A stretch of 26,692 nt of DNA from WLMZ01 sp037140375 (GTDB lineage: Bacteria; Actinomycetota; Acidimicrobiia; Acidimicrobiales; Ilumatobacteraceae), in NCBI GenBank assembly GCA_037140375.1, contig JBAXER010000037.1, positions 1 through 26,692 of the forward strand, given 5' to 3'. A program made the position numbers and the translations under genes. The notes beneath the pieces were generated by a model. The model saw nothing but the letters and a program-made list of their open reading frames with translations. It was not told the DNA's origin and made no database searches. Below, piece by piece: positions 13,467 to 21,715 of this stretch (position 1 is the stretch's first letter; each line of letters starts with the position of its first letter).

Positions 13467-15904
13467 TGACGCATCCTCGAACCCGCTGGGTCGAAGATTG
13501 GAGACAACTGCAGCCGAGCAGGACGACGGCGGCCAATGATTTCGATTTCGAACTCGCCCGCATCGGCGGTGGCCAAGTGAGTGGGCACATAGCCAAGCGC
13601 CAGCGACGCCTTGCTGTAGTGGGCGTAGCCGCCTGATGTGACCCAACCAACTACTGCGCCGTCGTGCCAGATCGGCTCGTCGCCGATTACGTCGGCAGGG
13701 TCATCGGGATCGGGTTCGACCAACAGCGTCACGAGGCGGCGCGCCGGACCCGTAGCCAGTTCGGCTTCGTGCGCAGAGCGACCGATGAACTCATGATCGA
13801 GCTTGATGTACGACGAGATGCCGGCCTCAAGTGGCGTATAGATGGGTCGGTACTCGCGGAACCAAGTGCCGAAGTTTTTCTCGATGCGCAGCGACATCAG
13901 CGCGCGGAATCCGAAGAGACGAATGCCGAACTCTTCGCCAGCGGCCATGAGCTGATCGAACAGCGCTCGCTGATACTCGGGGGCAACCCACAACTCGTAG
14001 CCGAGGTCGCCCGAGTAGGTAAGCCGACCAACCTTGGCAGGAATCATGCCGAGGTCTACGTGCTTGAAGTCCATGAACTTGAACGATGCTGTCGAGAGGT
14101 CGAAGTCGGTGATCTTGGCGAGAACGTCGCGGGCATGTGGGCCGGCGAGTGACAAACCGACAAGGCTGAGGCCCAGCACTTCGAACGTGACGCTGCCATC
14201 AGATGGCAGGTGATCGATGAACCAGCGGCTGTGATGCACCTCGGCCGATTGAGAACCAAACAAGTAGAACTCTTCTTCGGCGAGTCGGGCAACGGTGAAC
14301 TCGCCGACGATGCGACCCTCGGGATTGAGCATCGCGGTGAGCACGATGCGCCCAACGTTGGGCATGCGGTTGGTGAGCAGGCTCGACAGCCATTCGCCTG
14401 CGCCGGAACCCTTCACTCGATACTTGGCGAAGTTTGAGATCTCGGTGAGACCCACGCGCTCGCGAACAGCGGTGCACTCGGCGGCAACCTGATCCCAGGC
14501 GTTGCTGCGGCGGAAGGTGACGTCTTCCTTTGGCTCTTTGCCTGGCTCTTGGAACCACAGTGCATGCTCGAGCCCGAACGACGCGCCCCACACAGCGTTG
14601 GCGTCGGTGAGTCGGTCGTAGATGGGCGTGGTGTGCAGTGGTCGACCGGCAGCAAGTTCTTCGTTGGGGAAGGTGATGCGGAAACGGCGGGCGTAGTTCT
14701 CGCGCACCTTGGCGTTGGTGTAGGGCAGCGTTGCGTAATCGCCGTAGCGGGCGACGTCCATTCCCCAGATGTCGAGGCCGCTATCGCCCTGTGTCATCCA
14801 GTTGGCGAGGGCAAGGCCGACGCCGCCGCCCTGTGACAGTCCGGCCATCACGGCGCATGCAACCCAGCAGTTACGAATGCCGCGGATGGGTCCAACAAGT
14901 GGGTTGCCGTCGGGCGAGAACGTGAACGGACCGTTGATGACTCGCTTGATACCGGCAGTTGCCATCGCTGGGTAGTGCTTGAACGCAACCTCAAGTTCGG
15001 GCGCAATTCGATCGAGATCAGGGTCGAGCAGTCGTTGCGCGAAGTCCCACGGAGTCTCCTTTGGCGACCACGGCACACAGGCCTGCTCGTAGGTGCCGAG
15101 CAACATGCCGCCTTGTTCTTGGCGGATGTAGATCTCGCCAGCAAAGTCGAGCGCCATCGGCATTTCTTTGCCCGTAGAAGCAACGTGCGCAGCAACCTCG
15201 GGCATGTCTTCGGTGACGAGATACATGTGCTCCATTGCGAGCACTGGCAGTTCGATGCCGACCATACGGCCGACCTCGCGCGCCCACAATCCGCCAGCGT
15301 TCACGATGTGTTCGGCGTGGATTGATTGGCCGACATCGGTGTGAACATCCCACGTGCCGTCGGAGCGCTGGGTCAGTGCGTTGACCCATGTGTTGCGGTA
15401 GATTTCGGCGCCAGCGTTACGGGCACAGATGGCGTAGGCGTGGGTGACGCCCGAGGGATCGACGTGACCCTCAACTGGGTCGTAGAGCGCGCCGATGAAG
15501 TACTTCTCCTCGAGCAATGGGAAGAGTGTCTTGGCCTCGGAAGGCGTGATCAGTTCGAGATCCATGCCGAGGTAGCGGCCGCGTGACTGAGCCATGCGCA
15601 AGAAGTCCATACGCACTTCGGTGTCGGCCAGCATCAGACCGCCAGGAAGGTGGATGCTGCAGTTCTGACCAGACTCACGTTCGATCGTTTCGTACAACTC
15701 GATGGTGTACTGCTGCAGCTTCGACACGTTGGGGTCGCCGTTGAGCGTGTGCATGCCGCCAGCGGCGTGCCACGTGGACCCAGCGGTGAGCTCTTTGCGC
15801 TCAAGCAGAACTACGTCGGTCCAGCCGGCCTTGGTGAGATGGTAGAGAACGCTGGCACCGACGACACCGCCGCCGATCACGACGACCTGAGCTGAAGACT
15901 TCAC
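13463..15904 (-). CDS. dimethylglycine/sarcosine dehydrogenase-like flavoprotein with GcvT domains
   Basis: Flavoenzyme of 813 aa that removes an N-methyl group from dimethylglycine, sarcosine or a related secondary or tertiary amine and hands it to tetrahydrofolate. The N-terminal domain has VVVIGGGVVGASVLYHL (7-23) and GSTWHAAGG, with H46 at the covalent FAD histidine of the dimethylglycine dehydrogenase family. A middle FAO_M-type linker (about 370-425) is followed by GcvT folate-binding domains (about 430-800; TYSGDLGYELWV). Length is normal for the family. Start GTG 15904 has AAAGGA about 7 nt upstream. It lies 54 bp after the mttB-like gene and overlaps soxA by 4 bp. Lying between a quaternary-amine methyltransferase homologue and sarcosine oxidase genes, dimethylglycine is the most natural substrate (inference). 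Sarcosine dehydrogenase is the main alternative. Confidence 0.92.
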   Translation of the reverse strand: MKSSAQVVVIGGGVVGASVLYHLTKAGWTDVVLLERKELTAGSTWHAAGGMHTLNGDPNVSKLQQYTIELYETIERESGQNCSIHLPGGLMLADTEVRMDFLRMAQSRGRYLGMDLELITPSEAKTLFPLLEEKYFIGALYDPVEGHVDPSGVTHAYAICARNAGAEIYRNTWVNALTQRSDGTWDVHTDVGQSIHAEHIVNAGGLWAREVGRMVGIELPVLAMEHMYLVTEDMPEVAAHVASTGKEMPMALDFAGEIYIRQEQGGMLLGTYEQACVPWSPKETPWDFAQRLLDPDLDRIAPELEVAFKHYPAMATAGIKRVINGPFTFSPDGNPLVGPIRGIRNCWVACAVMAGLSQGGGVGLALANWMTQGDSGLDIWGMDVARYGDYATLPYTNAKVRENYARRFRITFPNEELAAGRPLHTTPIYDRLTDANAVWGASFGLEHALWFQEPGKEPKEDVTFRRSNAWDQVAAECTAVRERVGLTEISNFAKYRVKGSGAGEWLSSLLTNRMPNVGRIVLTAMLNPEGRIVGEFTVARLAEEEFYLFGSQSAEVHHSRWFIDHLPSDGSVTFEVLGLSLVGLSLAGPHARDVLAKITDFDLSTASFKFMDFKHVDLGMIPAKVGRLTYSGDLGYELWVAPEYQRALFDQLMAAGEEFGIRLFGFRALMSLRIEKNFGTWFREYRPIYTPLEAGISSYIKLDHEFIGRSAHEAELATGPARRLVTLLVEPDPDDPADVIGDEPIWHDGAVVGWVTSGGYAHYSKASLALGYVPTHLATADAGEFEIEIIGRRRPARLQLSPIFDPAGSRMRQ

Positions 15905-15943
15905 TGAGAATCCTTTCGAAATGAACTACTGCGTATTACTTGC

Positions 15944-15959
15944 GGCCGAGGCTTCGGCC
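15944..15959 (-). other. small hairpin at the mttB-dmgdh junction
   Basis: GGCCGA / TCGGCC, 6-bp stem with 4-nt loop, touching the stop codon of the mttB-like gene. No T-run follows. It could damp transcription or protect the mRNA end between the first two genes of the operon; weak evidence. Confidence 0.25.
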
Positions 15960-17518
15960 TAGAAGTCGGTGGGGACTCCACCTTCGGAATGACGACGGTC
16001 GACGAATGCTTGCAGTTCTTCGCGCACCGAAGCGTCCATTGGCGGCGGCTCGTACGCGGCAAGCATCTCTTTCCAGATCTGATTGGCGCGATCGGGGGCC
16101 TTGGGGCTGCCGGCTTCTTCCCACGATTCGTAGTTGCGCCAGTCGGAGATCATTGGCTTATGGAAGGCCGTGCGGAAGCGGTCTTGTGTGTGCTGCGTTC
16201 CGAAGAAGTGGCCGCCGGGACCAACATCGCGAATGGCCTCGAGGCCGAGTGAGGCTTCGTCGACCACCGGAGGCTCGAGGAACGCCGACACCATGTGCAG
16301 CAGGTCGGCGTCGATGATCATCTTTTCGTAGCCTGCGTGCAGGCCGCCTTCCATCCATCCGGCGCCGTGCATGAGCATGTTGGCGCCGCCCATGGTTGCG
16401 CCCCAGAGCGAAAACACTGACTCGTATGCGGCCTGCGCATCTACGGCGTTAGCGGCGCACACGTTTGAGCTGCGGTACGGCAGGTTGTAGCGGCGAGCGA
16501 GTTGGCCGCCGACCATCGCAGTGCGCATGTATTCGGGCGTGCCGAACGCCGGGGCACCCGACTGCATATCTACGTTCGAGGTGAAGCCGCCGTACACCGC
16601 TGGTGATCCGGGGCGAACGATCTGTGTGAACGCAATGCCTGCAAGCGCTTCGGCGTTTTGCAACGCCAGTGCGCCCGCCAAGGTGACCGGTGCCATCGCG
16701 CCAGCCAACGTGAACGGGGTGAGCACCACGATCTGGTTGCGTGACGAAAATTCCATGATGCCCTGCAGCATCGGGATGTCGAGGCGCAATGGCGAACTGG
16801 TGTTGATGACGGTGAAGATTGATGGCTCGCGGTCGAGTGTTTCGTCGTCGATTTGGCGAGCGATGCGCACCATCTCAAGGCAGTCGCGGTTGCGCTGGCG
16901 TCCGAGGCTGTAGGCGTGCAGTGGCTTGTCGCTCAACGTAAGCGCATCGAACGTGGCATCGAGGTGGCGAATCGATGCATGCAGATCGATGGGCTCTACC
17001 GGATAGCCCGCCAAGAAGTGGACGCTGTTGAGCATCTGCGTGAGACGGATGAGGTTCTTGTAGTCGGCGTGATTACCGGTGCGTCGGCCCTTATCCATGT
17101 CGAATGCGTTTGGTGCGCTGGCTACCGAGCCGAACGCCATGTAGTCGCCGCCGATGATGAGATTGTTTGCTGGATTGCGGCTGTGGAATGTGAACGACGA
17201 CGGTGCGGTCTTGATCTTTTCGAGCACCATCTCGCGGTCGAACCGAACTCGAACACTGCCGGGCTCGATGCGGGCACCAGCGTCGGCGAGTAGTTGACGA
17301 GCATCAGCGTCGAGAAAGTCCATGCCGATCTCTTCGAGAATCTGCATCGACGCGTCGTGAATCATCTCGAGTTCGTCGGCCGACACCACGTCGGTTGGCT
17401 TGTACGGCATGCGCGGCTGGGCCAGCGGACGTTGTACGGGAAGGCGACTTCTTTCGGCAGTGGATCGGCCCTTGCGCCGTGATCCGCCGCTGGGCGCCTC
17501 GCTTTGAATTTCGCTCAT
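15959..17518 (-). CDS. trimethylamine/glycine-betaine methyltransferase family protein (MttB superfamily, non-pyrrolysine)
   Basis: Methyltransferase of 519 aa that by family precedent moves a methyl group from a quaternary amine (glycine betaine, proline betaine, carnitine and gamma-butyrobetaine are known substrates) to a cob(I)alamin-bearing corrinoid protein. Family features include VVSADELEMIHDASMQILEEIG near the start, a Gly/Ala-rich barrel segment (FTLAGAMAPVTLAGALALQ), FGTPEYMRT and the C-terminal GGHFFGTQHTQDRFRTAF. No in-frame amber codon occurs inside the gene; the only TAG is the terminal stop at normal length, so this is a non-pyrrolysine member. ATG 17518 has GGGGG about 7 nt upstream. 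The N-terminal 35 residues are basic and probably disordered. It leads the operon with the dimethylglycine dehydrogenase and sox genes. No corrinoid protein or reactivase gene is in the window. Confidence 0.92.
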   Translation of the reverse strand: MSEIQSEAPSGGSRRKGRSTAERSRLPVQRPLAQPRMPYKPTDVVSADELEMIHDASMQILEEIGMDFLDADARQLLADAGARIEPGSVRVRFDREMVLEKIKTAPSSFTFHSRNPANNLIIGGDYMAFGSVASAPNAFDMDKGRRTGNHADYKNLIRLTQMLNSVHFLAGYPVEPIDLHASIRHLDATFDALTLSDKPLHAYSLGRQRNRDCLEMVRIARQIDDETLDREPSIFTVINTSSPLRLDIPMLQGIMEFSSRNQIVVLTPFTLAGAMAPVTLAGALALQNAEALAGIAFTQIVRPGSPAVYGGFTSNVDMQSGAPAFGTPEYMRTAMVGGQLARRYNLPYRSSNVCAANAVDAQAAYESVFSLWGATMGGANMLMHGAGWMEGGLHAGYEKMIIDADLLHMVSAFLEPPVVDEASLGLEAIRDVGPGGHFFGTQHTQDRFRTAFHKPMISDWRNYESWEEAGSPKAPDRANQIWKEMLAAYEPPPMDASVREELQAFVDRRHSEGGVPTDF

Positions 17519-17613
17519 GATGTGCCCCCGAGTGCGACGCGCTGACCGTCGAATACTACTCCTTCAAAGTTGGCACAGACGTACCGTGAATTACTTCATC
17601 CGCCAGCAACATG

Positions 17614-17670
17614 TTTCCCCCGCCACGCGTGAGCGCACGGTCAGCGTGCGCTCACGCATGGCGGGCGAAA
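17614..17670. repeat. very long imperfect inverted repeat (26-nt arms, 5-nt loop)
   Basis: Arms 17614-17639 and 17645-17670 pair at 24 of 26 positions around the loop GTCAG; only 17618/17666 and 17626/17658 mismatch. The inner 13 pairs are perfect (CGCGTGAGCGCACG side). It lies between divergent promoters, so it is not placed as a terminator for either gene. It could be a REP-like palindrome, a small RNA or transposon remnant, or an unusually large operator. Pairing was checked base by base. Confidence 0.85.
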
Positions 17671-17683
17671 TGGTGGCCGCGGT

Positions 17684-17689
17684 TAGATT
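17684..17689 (+). promoter_or_regulatory. candidate -10 box (TAGATT) for leaderless glycosyltransferase mRNA
   Basis: TAGATT ends 6 nt before GTG 17696 and no Shine-Dalgarno sequence is present, matching the leaderless arrangement. The large palindrome ends 13 nt further upstream, so it would overlap the -35 region. Confidence 0.35.
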
Positions 17690-17695
17690 GCCCGT

Positions 17696-19000
17696 GTGCC
17701 TGAAGCCCTGCGTCCGCTGGCCCCAGATGATCATGCGGCGGGGCTCGACCGTTTGACCCGCCGGGCAATCGTTGTGGCCACGGTTATCGGCGCCGTCTGG
17801 CGAATGGCGATGTTGATCAGCCGGTGGAATCGGGGCTTGGTCTTCAACGATTCGGTCTATTACAGCTATCAAGCGCAGCACAACGCCAAAGGCGAATGGT
17901 TCCGTCTGGTGTTCACCAACGGACCTGGCGCCGAACATCCTCCGCTGGCCTCATTGTTGATGACGCCCGCAAGCTTGCTCCCGCACGTTGTGTCTTGGCA
18001 GCGCGCCACGAGCACCTTGCTGGGTATCGCAGTGATTCCGCTCATTGCATTGCTAGGTCTGCGGCTCGGCGGTAGGCGAGTGGCGGTCATCGCAGCGTTT
18101 GTCGCTGCCGTGTACCCAAACCTGTGGATCAATGATTCGCTCGTGATGTCTGAGTCTGCATCGGTGTTCTTCGTGGTGGTTGCGTTGCTCTGCGCATGGC
18201 GGTTTCAGCAGCGCTTCGATTATCGCTCGGCCCTCACGACCGGAGTTCTGGTTGCGCTTGCAGCGCTTACCCGCAGCGAGTTGATCGTGCTCGCGCCGCT
18301 TCTCGCTTTGATCGGATTCAGGGCGCGCCCTCGTCTCGAGTGGCTCAAGCGCGCAATGGCCATGCTCGTGGTGGTTGGTGCGGTGATTGCGCCATGGATG
18401 ATCTATAACTCCACCCGGTTCGATGCCCCCGTGTTGTTGAGCACTAATGAGGGCATCACCATTCTTGGGTCAAACTGCGATGCCACGTACGGTGGTCCAA
18501 AAATGGGCGGATGGCTCACGGATTGCCTCAGCGATGTCGTCATTCAGCCTGGTGAAGATGCTTCAGAGTTGTCGCGTCGGGAGCACCAGATTGCTGTGCG
18601 TTACATGCGTGAACACGTGCGCCGCTTGCCGTTGGTTGTCGCTGCCCGCCTGTTGCGCACCGCCGATCTCTACGGTCTTGATGACCTCGTCTTGATCGAT
18701 ATGGCCGACCAGCGCGGCAGGATTCAATCGTGGAGCGGAATCATCAGTTGGTGGCTGCTCGCACCGCTCGCCATGGTGGGCTGGTGGCGTAACCGTCGCC
18801 GGTGCGGATGGATATTGCTTGCTCCGGCCATCAGCGTGTTCGCTACGGCGGCCATCTTTTACGGTGCGCACCGATTGCGCGCTCCGCTTGAGCCAGTTGT
18901 CGTGGTCTGTGCAGCGATGGCGATCGCAGGCAGCGCGCTCGGGCAACGCTTGATCGAGCGCGTGTTAGCGCACCCGCAATTTGCGGCGTTGGCCGATTAG
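17696..19000 (+). CDS. GT-C family glycosyltransferase (PMT/ArnT-like), integral membrane
   Basis: Multi-spanning membrane glycosyltransferase of 434 aa that would use a lipid-phosphate sugar donor on the outer face of the membrane. After a short cytoplasmic start, about nine or ten hydrophobic segments follow. The first outer loop has FNDSVYYSYQAQ, with an Asp-containing motif expected as the catalytic acid region, and then AEHPPLASLL, the (H)PP motif common to PMT_2/GT83-like proteins. The loop GITILGSNCDATYGGPKMGGWLTDC is on the outer side and has two cysteines that may pair. Acceptor unknown: protein O-mannosylation and lipid or envelope glycan modification are both possible. Start GTG 17696 has no ribosome-binding site but a -10-like box 6 nt before it. 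The stop overlaps the convergent regulator gene by 4 bp. Confidence 0.85.
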   Translation: MPEALRPLAPDDHAAGLDRLTRRAIVVATVIGAVWRMAMLISRWNRGLVFNDSVYYSYQAQHNAKGEWFRLVFTNGPGAEHPPLASLLMTPASLLPHVVSWQRATSTLLGIAVIPLIALLGLRLGGRRVAVIAAFVAAVYPNLWINDSLVMSESASVFFVVVALLCAWRFQQRFDYRSALTTGVLVALAALTRSELIVLAPLLALIGFRARPRLEWLKRAMAMLVVVGAVIAPWMIYNSTRFDAPVLLSTNEGITILGSNCDATYGGPKMGGWLTDCLSDVVIQPGEDASELSRREHQIAVRYMREHVRRLPLVVAARLLRTADLYGLDDLVLIDMADQRGRIQSWSGIISWWLLAPLAMVGWWRNRRRCGWILLAPAISVFATAAIFYGAHRLRAPLEPVVVVCAAMAIAGSALGQRLIERVLAHPQFAALAD

Positions 19001-19860
19001 CGGCGAAGTCGCTGCGCCACCGTCCGTTGCTCCTTCAAGAACGCGGGCACATCAGGTGGTTGCACGACGGCTCCTTTGATGAGGTCGTCGAACTGTCGCG
19101 TCAGCGTGCGCACGTGCTCAGCCGATGTGAGCACCAAATACATCTGGCCGATGTAGAGCGCGGCGCGCAACGGCCCAAAGATGGTGACTGGTGCGGCAAA
19201 GCGTTGGCGGCCGTCGAAGAGAAACCAGCGCAGGGTCGGGTACAACTCGGTACACAGGTCGATCATGTGGTCCAGTTGAGCCAGTCGGTTGCTCAGCTCA
19301 AGGTCGCGCCAAATGCCGCCGCCTCGCGCGAACGTTTCAATCTGTTGCACCGAGTTGCAGCACTCGAGGTCGGTCTCGGGCGCGCGGGTCCATGCCAGAC
19401 GCGCCGCCGCTGTCTCGATCTTTTGTTCGGGCCTGCTTGCTACGTGGTCGCCCATCTCAAAGCGAATGACCTCCTCGGTCTTGAGTAGGTCGGGCAGGGT
19501 GGAGGGCACGTAACGAATCTTGTAGCCGATGGCTTCGCGCAGCCAAGCAATGAGTCGCTCGTCGTTGTGCGCCAACGCGTCGCCCTCAAACGACATCTGC
19601 TCGTTCATCATTTCGGCTTGCATCGGGCCGGTGTTGCTGAGGCCGATGAGCCAGTCGATTGAGACCTGTTGGGTCTCGGCGATTGCGGCCAACGTTTCGA
19701 TTCGTGGGAGTCGACGATTCGTCGGCGAAAGTAACTGCGACAGTGTCGACCGATCGAGTCCAACGGCTTCGGCAAACTGGCTGCGATTCTGTTTTGAATC
19801 GTGGATCACCTTGTCGAGGCGCTCCTGAAAGGTGCTCAGAATGTTCTTACGATCGGGCAT
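18997..19860 (-). CDS. XRE-family transcriptional regulator with unknown C-terminal domain
   Basis: DNA-binding regulator of 287 aa. Residues about 11-75 form a HTH_3/Cro-CI domain (NRSQFAEAVGLDRSTLSQLLSPTNRRLPRIETLAAIAETQQVSIDWLIG in broken form: NRSQFAEAVGLDRSTLSQLL, then RRLPRIETLAAIAE). The remaining 210 residues are unrecognised and mostly helical with a YKIRYVPSTLPDLLKTEEVIRFE section; such tails often sense a ligand or oligomerise. ATG 19860 is preceded by TACACT with a 6-nt gap and no ribosome site, so the mRNA is probably leaderless. Overlapping inverted repeats at 19868-19887 cover its promoter and suggest autoregulation, and perhaps control of the divergent desaturase operon. Its stop and that of the convergent glycosyltransferase overlap by 4 bp. 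Confidence 0.88.
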   Translation of the reverse strand: MPDRKNILSTFQERLDKVIHDSKQNRSQFAEAVGLDRSTLSQLLSPTNRRLPRIETLAAIAETQQVSIDWLIGLSNTGPMQAEMMNEQMSFEGDALAHNDERLIAWLREAIGYKIRYVPSTLPDLLKTEEVIRFEMGDHVASRPEQKIETAAARLAWTRAPETDLECCNSVQQIETFARGGGIWRDLELSNRLAQLDHMIDLCTELYPTLRWFLFDGRQRFAAPVTIFGPLRAALYIGQMYLVLTSAEHVRTLTRQFDDLIKGAVVQPPDVPAFLKEQRTVAQRLRR

Positions 19861-19866
19861 AAGTGC

Positions 19867-19887
19867 AGTGTAAACACCTCAAGTGTT
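19867..19887 (-). promoter_or_regulatory. XRE gene promoter with overlapping inverted repeats
   Basis: On the minus strand TACACT (19872-19867) ends 6 nt before ATG 19860. Overlapping it are GTGT-AA-ACAC (19868-19877) and AACACCTCAAGTGTT (19873-19887), a 15-bp palindrome with 6 of 7 pairs. The placement is that of a repressor site in its own promoter (inference). Confidence 0.4.
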
Positions 19888-19997
19888 GTGTAGCCGCAAC
19901 AAGATGAAGTTAGTACCACCACAAACGGTGTGACTGTGCGCATATGCCCCGCCGCCGAACCGACCCTGCGGAGAATGTTTCGCTAGACCTTTAGGCA

Positions 19998-20906
19998 GTG
20001 CATCTCGCAGCGACATCGGGGCAAACGAAAACTGATTGGCCAACAATCGTTGTTGCCATTGCCTTTTGGATTTCGCTGATCGCAGTGGTCCTTGCGAACA
20101 ATCATCTGCCGACCGTGATAGTGGTTGCTTTGCTGGCTGTGCTCGGTGGTTTGTATATGTCTCTTCAGCATGAGGTGATTCACGGTCACCCCACGCGGGT
20201 GCGGTGGCTGAACTGGTTGCTGGTCGCGGCGCCGCTCGGAATGGTGTTGCCGCTTGATCGATACCGCGACACCCATCTTGAACATCACCGTGCCGTGCTC
20301 ACTGATCCGGTGAGCGACCCCGAAAGCAAATACGTCTCGGCCGAGGCGTGGCAGCGTTCGAGCGGCGCGTATCGCGGGCTGCTGTTCGTGAACCAGACCT
20401 TGGCCGGTCGACTCACTGTGGGTGTGGTTCTCTCGGTTGTGCGTTCGATTCGGAGCGACCTGCGCGAGATGCGCACGCGCTCGATCGTTCGTCGGGCATG
20501 GCTGCTGCACCTCGTTGGGGTCGCCGCCGTTGTTGTTGTGCTGCGGGCGGTATCGATGCCGCTGTGGGTGTACGCCCTTGGTTTCGTGTTCGGTGGGTCG
20601 TCGCTCACATCGTTGCGTTCGTTCGCCGAACATCTTGCCGTTGAGCATGGACCTCGTACCGCAATGGTGCACAGCGGGTGGTTCTTCAGCCTTATCTTTC
20701 TCAACAACAATCTGCACTACGCGCACCACGAGGCACCTGCAGTGTCGTGGTATCGATTGCCGGCGCTTGCCCAGGAACTCGGTGCTGACACGACCGTCGC
20801 TGGCGCAGCCGGCCTGTATCGCGGCTACGGCAACATCACTCGCCGTTACTTTTTCCGCCCGTTTGTTCATCCGGTGCACCCGCTTTCTGCCACGATCGAT
20901 GCGTGA
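19998..20906 (+). CDS. membrane fatty-acid desaturase family di-iron protein
   Basis: Integral membrane di-iron oxygenase of 302 aa. The three histidine clusters of the family are present: H58-EVI-H62-G-H64, H93-LE-H96-H97 and H240-YA-H243-H244, with an extra H212 in RSFAEH. Hydrophobic segments occur at about 15-33, 36-55, 72-86, 168-200. The family desaturates or hydroxylates acyl chains, sterols, carotenoids or other hydrophobic substrates; which one applies here is not visible. Start GTG 19998 is supported only by a weak AGG close by. The gene overlaps the next one by 4 bp (GTGA) and is the first of a four-gene unit ending in a TetR regulator. No ferredoxin or reductase gene is adjacent. 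Confidence 0.88.
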   Translation: MHLAATSGQTKTDWPTIVVAIAFWISLIAVVLANNHLPTVIVVALLAVLGGLYMSLQHEVIHGHPTRVRWLNWLLVAAPLGMVLPLDRYRDTHLEHHRAVLTDPVSDPESKYVSAEAWQRSSGAYRGLLFVNQTLAGRLTVGVVLSVVRSIRSDLREMRTRSIVRRAWLLHLVGVAAVVVVLRAVSMPLWVYALGFVFGGSSLTSLRSFAEHLAVEHGPRTAMVHSGWFFSLIFLNNNLHYAHHEAPAVSWYRLPALAQELGADTTVAGAAGLYRGYGNITRRYFFRPFVHPVHPLSATIDA

Positions 20907-21715
20907 CTTCGTCGTTCGCAGCGCTACCGATGTATCCCGTCGCGGGGTTACGCGACGCGTGGGACGAGCTGTACTCAACGATTGCTTCATCGGTAGGCGA
21001 GCGTTACAGCGATACTCCGCTTGCGCTTGATTGGACTCTCGACTCGCATGACGGCTGGAGGCATCCCCACCTCGCCTTGAGTCAGGCATGTGGCTGGCCG
21101 TTGATCACCGAGCTGCGCAACAGCGTGCGCGTGTTGGGCGCGTTTGAACATCTGCTTGATGGCGCTGCAAGCCATATGTATTGCAGCGTGATCGTGGCGC
21201 GCAGCGCGCATGTGCCGAATGCGTCCACCGACCGAGCCGCGATCAACTCGGCTGACAGCTTGTCTGGGTGCGTCAGCCTGCACGCTGCGTTTGGCTTCGC
21301 GTTGGGTCAGTGGCCGGGCGAGGTTGTGCTCACCGGGTCACACCTTGCCAGCATCGACGCGGTGCGGGGCGGCTCGGCCGACGTTGCGTCGATTGACGCG
21401 CTGTCATGGGCATACCAGCAGCACCTCGACCCCAATCGCCTCGACGGGCTTGTTGTAGTGCAGCGCGGGCCACTCGTGCCGTGCCTTCCGCTCATTGTGG
21501 GTGGTGAAGCCGACGATGCGTTGGTGGCTGCGTGGCGTTCGGCGATCAGCGCAGCAATGAGCAACCCGTCGCTGGCTCGGGTTCGCTCGCTGCTCTTGAT
21601 TGAGGGCTTCGTGCCGCTCGACCTTGCCGACTACCAGCGCGCCCTCGCCACACTCGCAGGCGCCGCCGCGGTACATTCCGATACTCGAACGTTGGGACGA
21701 ACGAAGGAAACATGA
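20903..21715 (+). CDS. PhnD-like phosphate/phosphonate-binding family protein without signal peptide
   Basis: Protein of 270 aa resembling the PhnD/periplasmic-binding fold used for phosphite, phosphonate or other small anions. The N-terminal ALPMYPVAGLRDAWDELYSTI and LSQACGWPLITEL sections match cytoplasmic members seen in many genomes. No signal peptide or lipobox is present, and there are no transporter genes nearby, so a binding or sensing role inside the cell, or an enzyme made from this fold, is more likely than transport (inference). GTG 20903 overlaps the desaturase stop, and its stop overlaps the next ATG, so expression is tightly coupled to both neighbours. Confidence 0.75.
   Translation: MTSSFAALPMYPVAGLRDAWDELYSTIASSVGERYSDTPLALDWTLDSHDGWRHPHLALSQACGWPLITELRNSVRVLGAFEHLLDGAASHMYCSVIVARSAHVPNASTDRAAINSADSLSGCVSLHAAFGFALGQWPGEVVLTGSHLASIDAVRGGSADVASIDALSWAYQQHLDPNRLDGLVVVQRGPLVPCLPLIVGGEADDALVAAWRSAISAAMSNPSLARVRSLLLIEGFVPLDLADYQRALATLAGAAAVHSDTRTLGRTKET

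Noticed and set aside
15944..15959. Hairpin after the mttB-like gene as a rho-independent terminator
   Set aside because: Only 6 bp with no T-run, and the downstream gene belongs to the same pathway; listed only as a weak structure.
15959..15961. The MttB-family gene ends with TAG, the codon read as pyrrolysine in MttB of methanogens
   Set aside because: The TAG is at the normal C-terminal end of a full-length 519-aa protein, with no internal amber codon, so there is no sign of pyrrolysine insertion.
20987..21089. Long minus-strand ORF (19983-21089) opposite the desaturase gene
   Set aside because: Its composition is rich in Arg, His and Gln, as typical for antisense of GC-rich coding DNA, and the + strand frame has all three desaturase histidine boxes.
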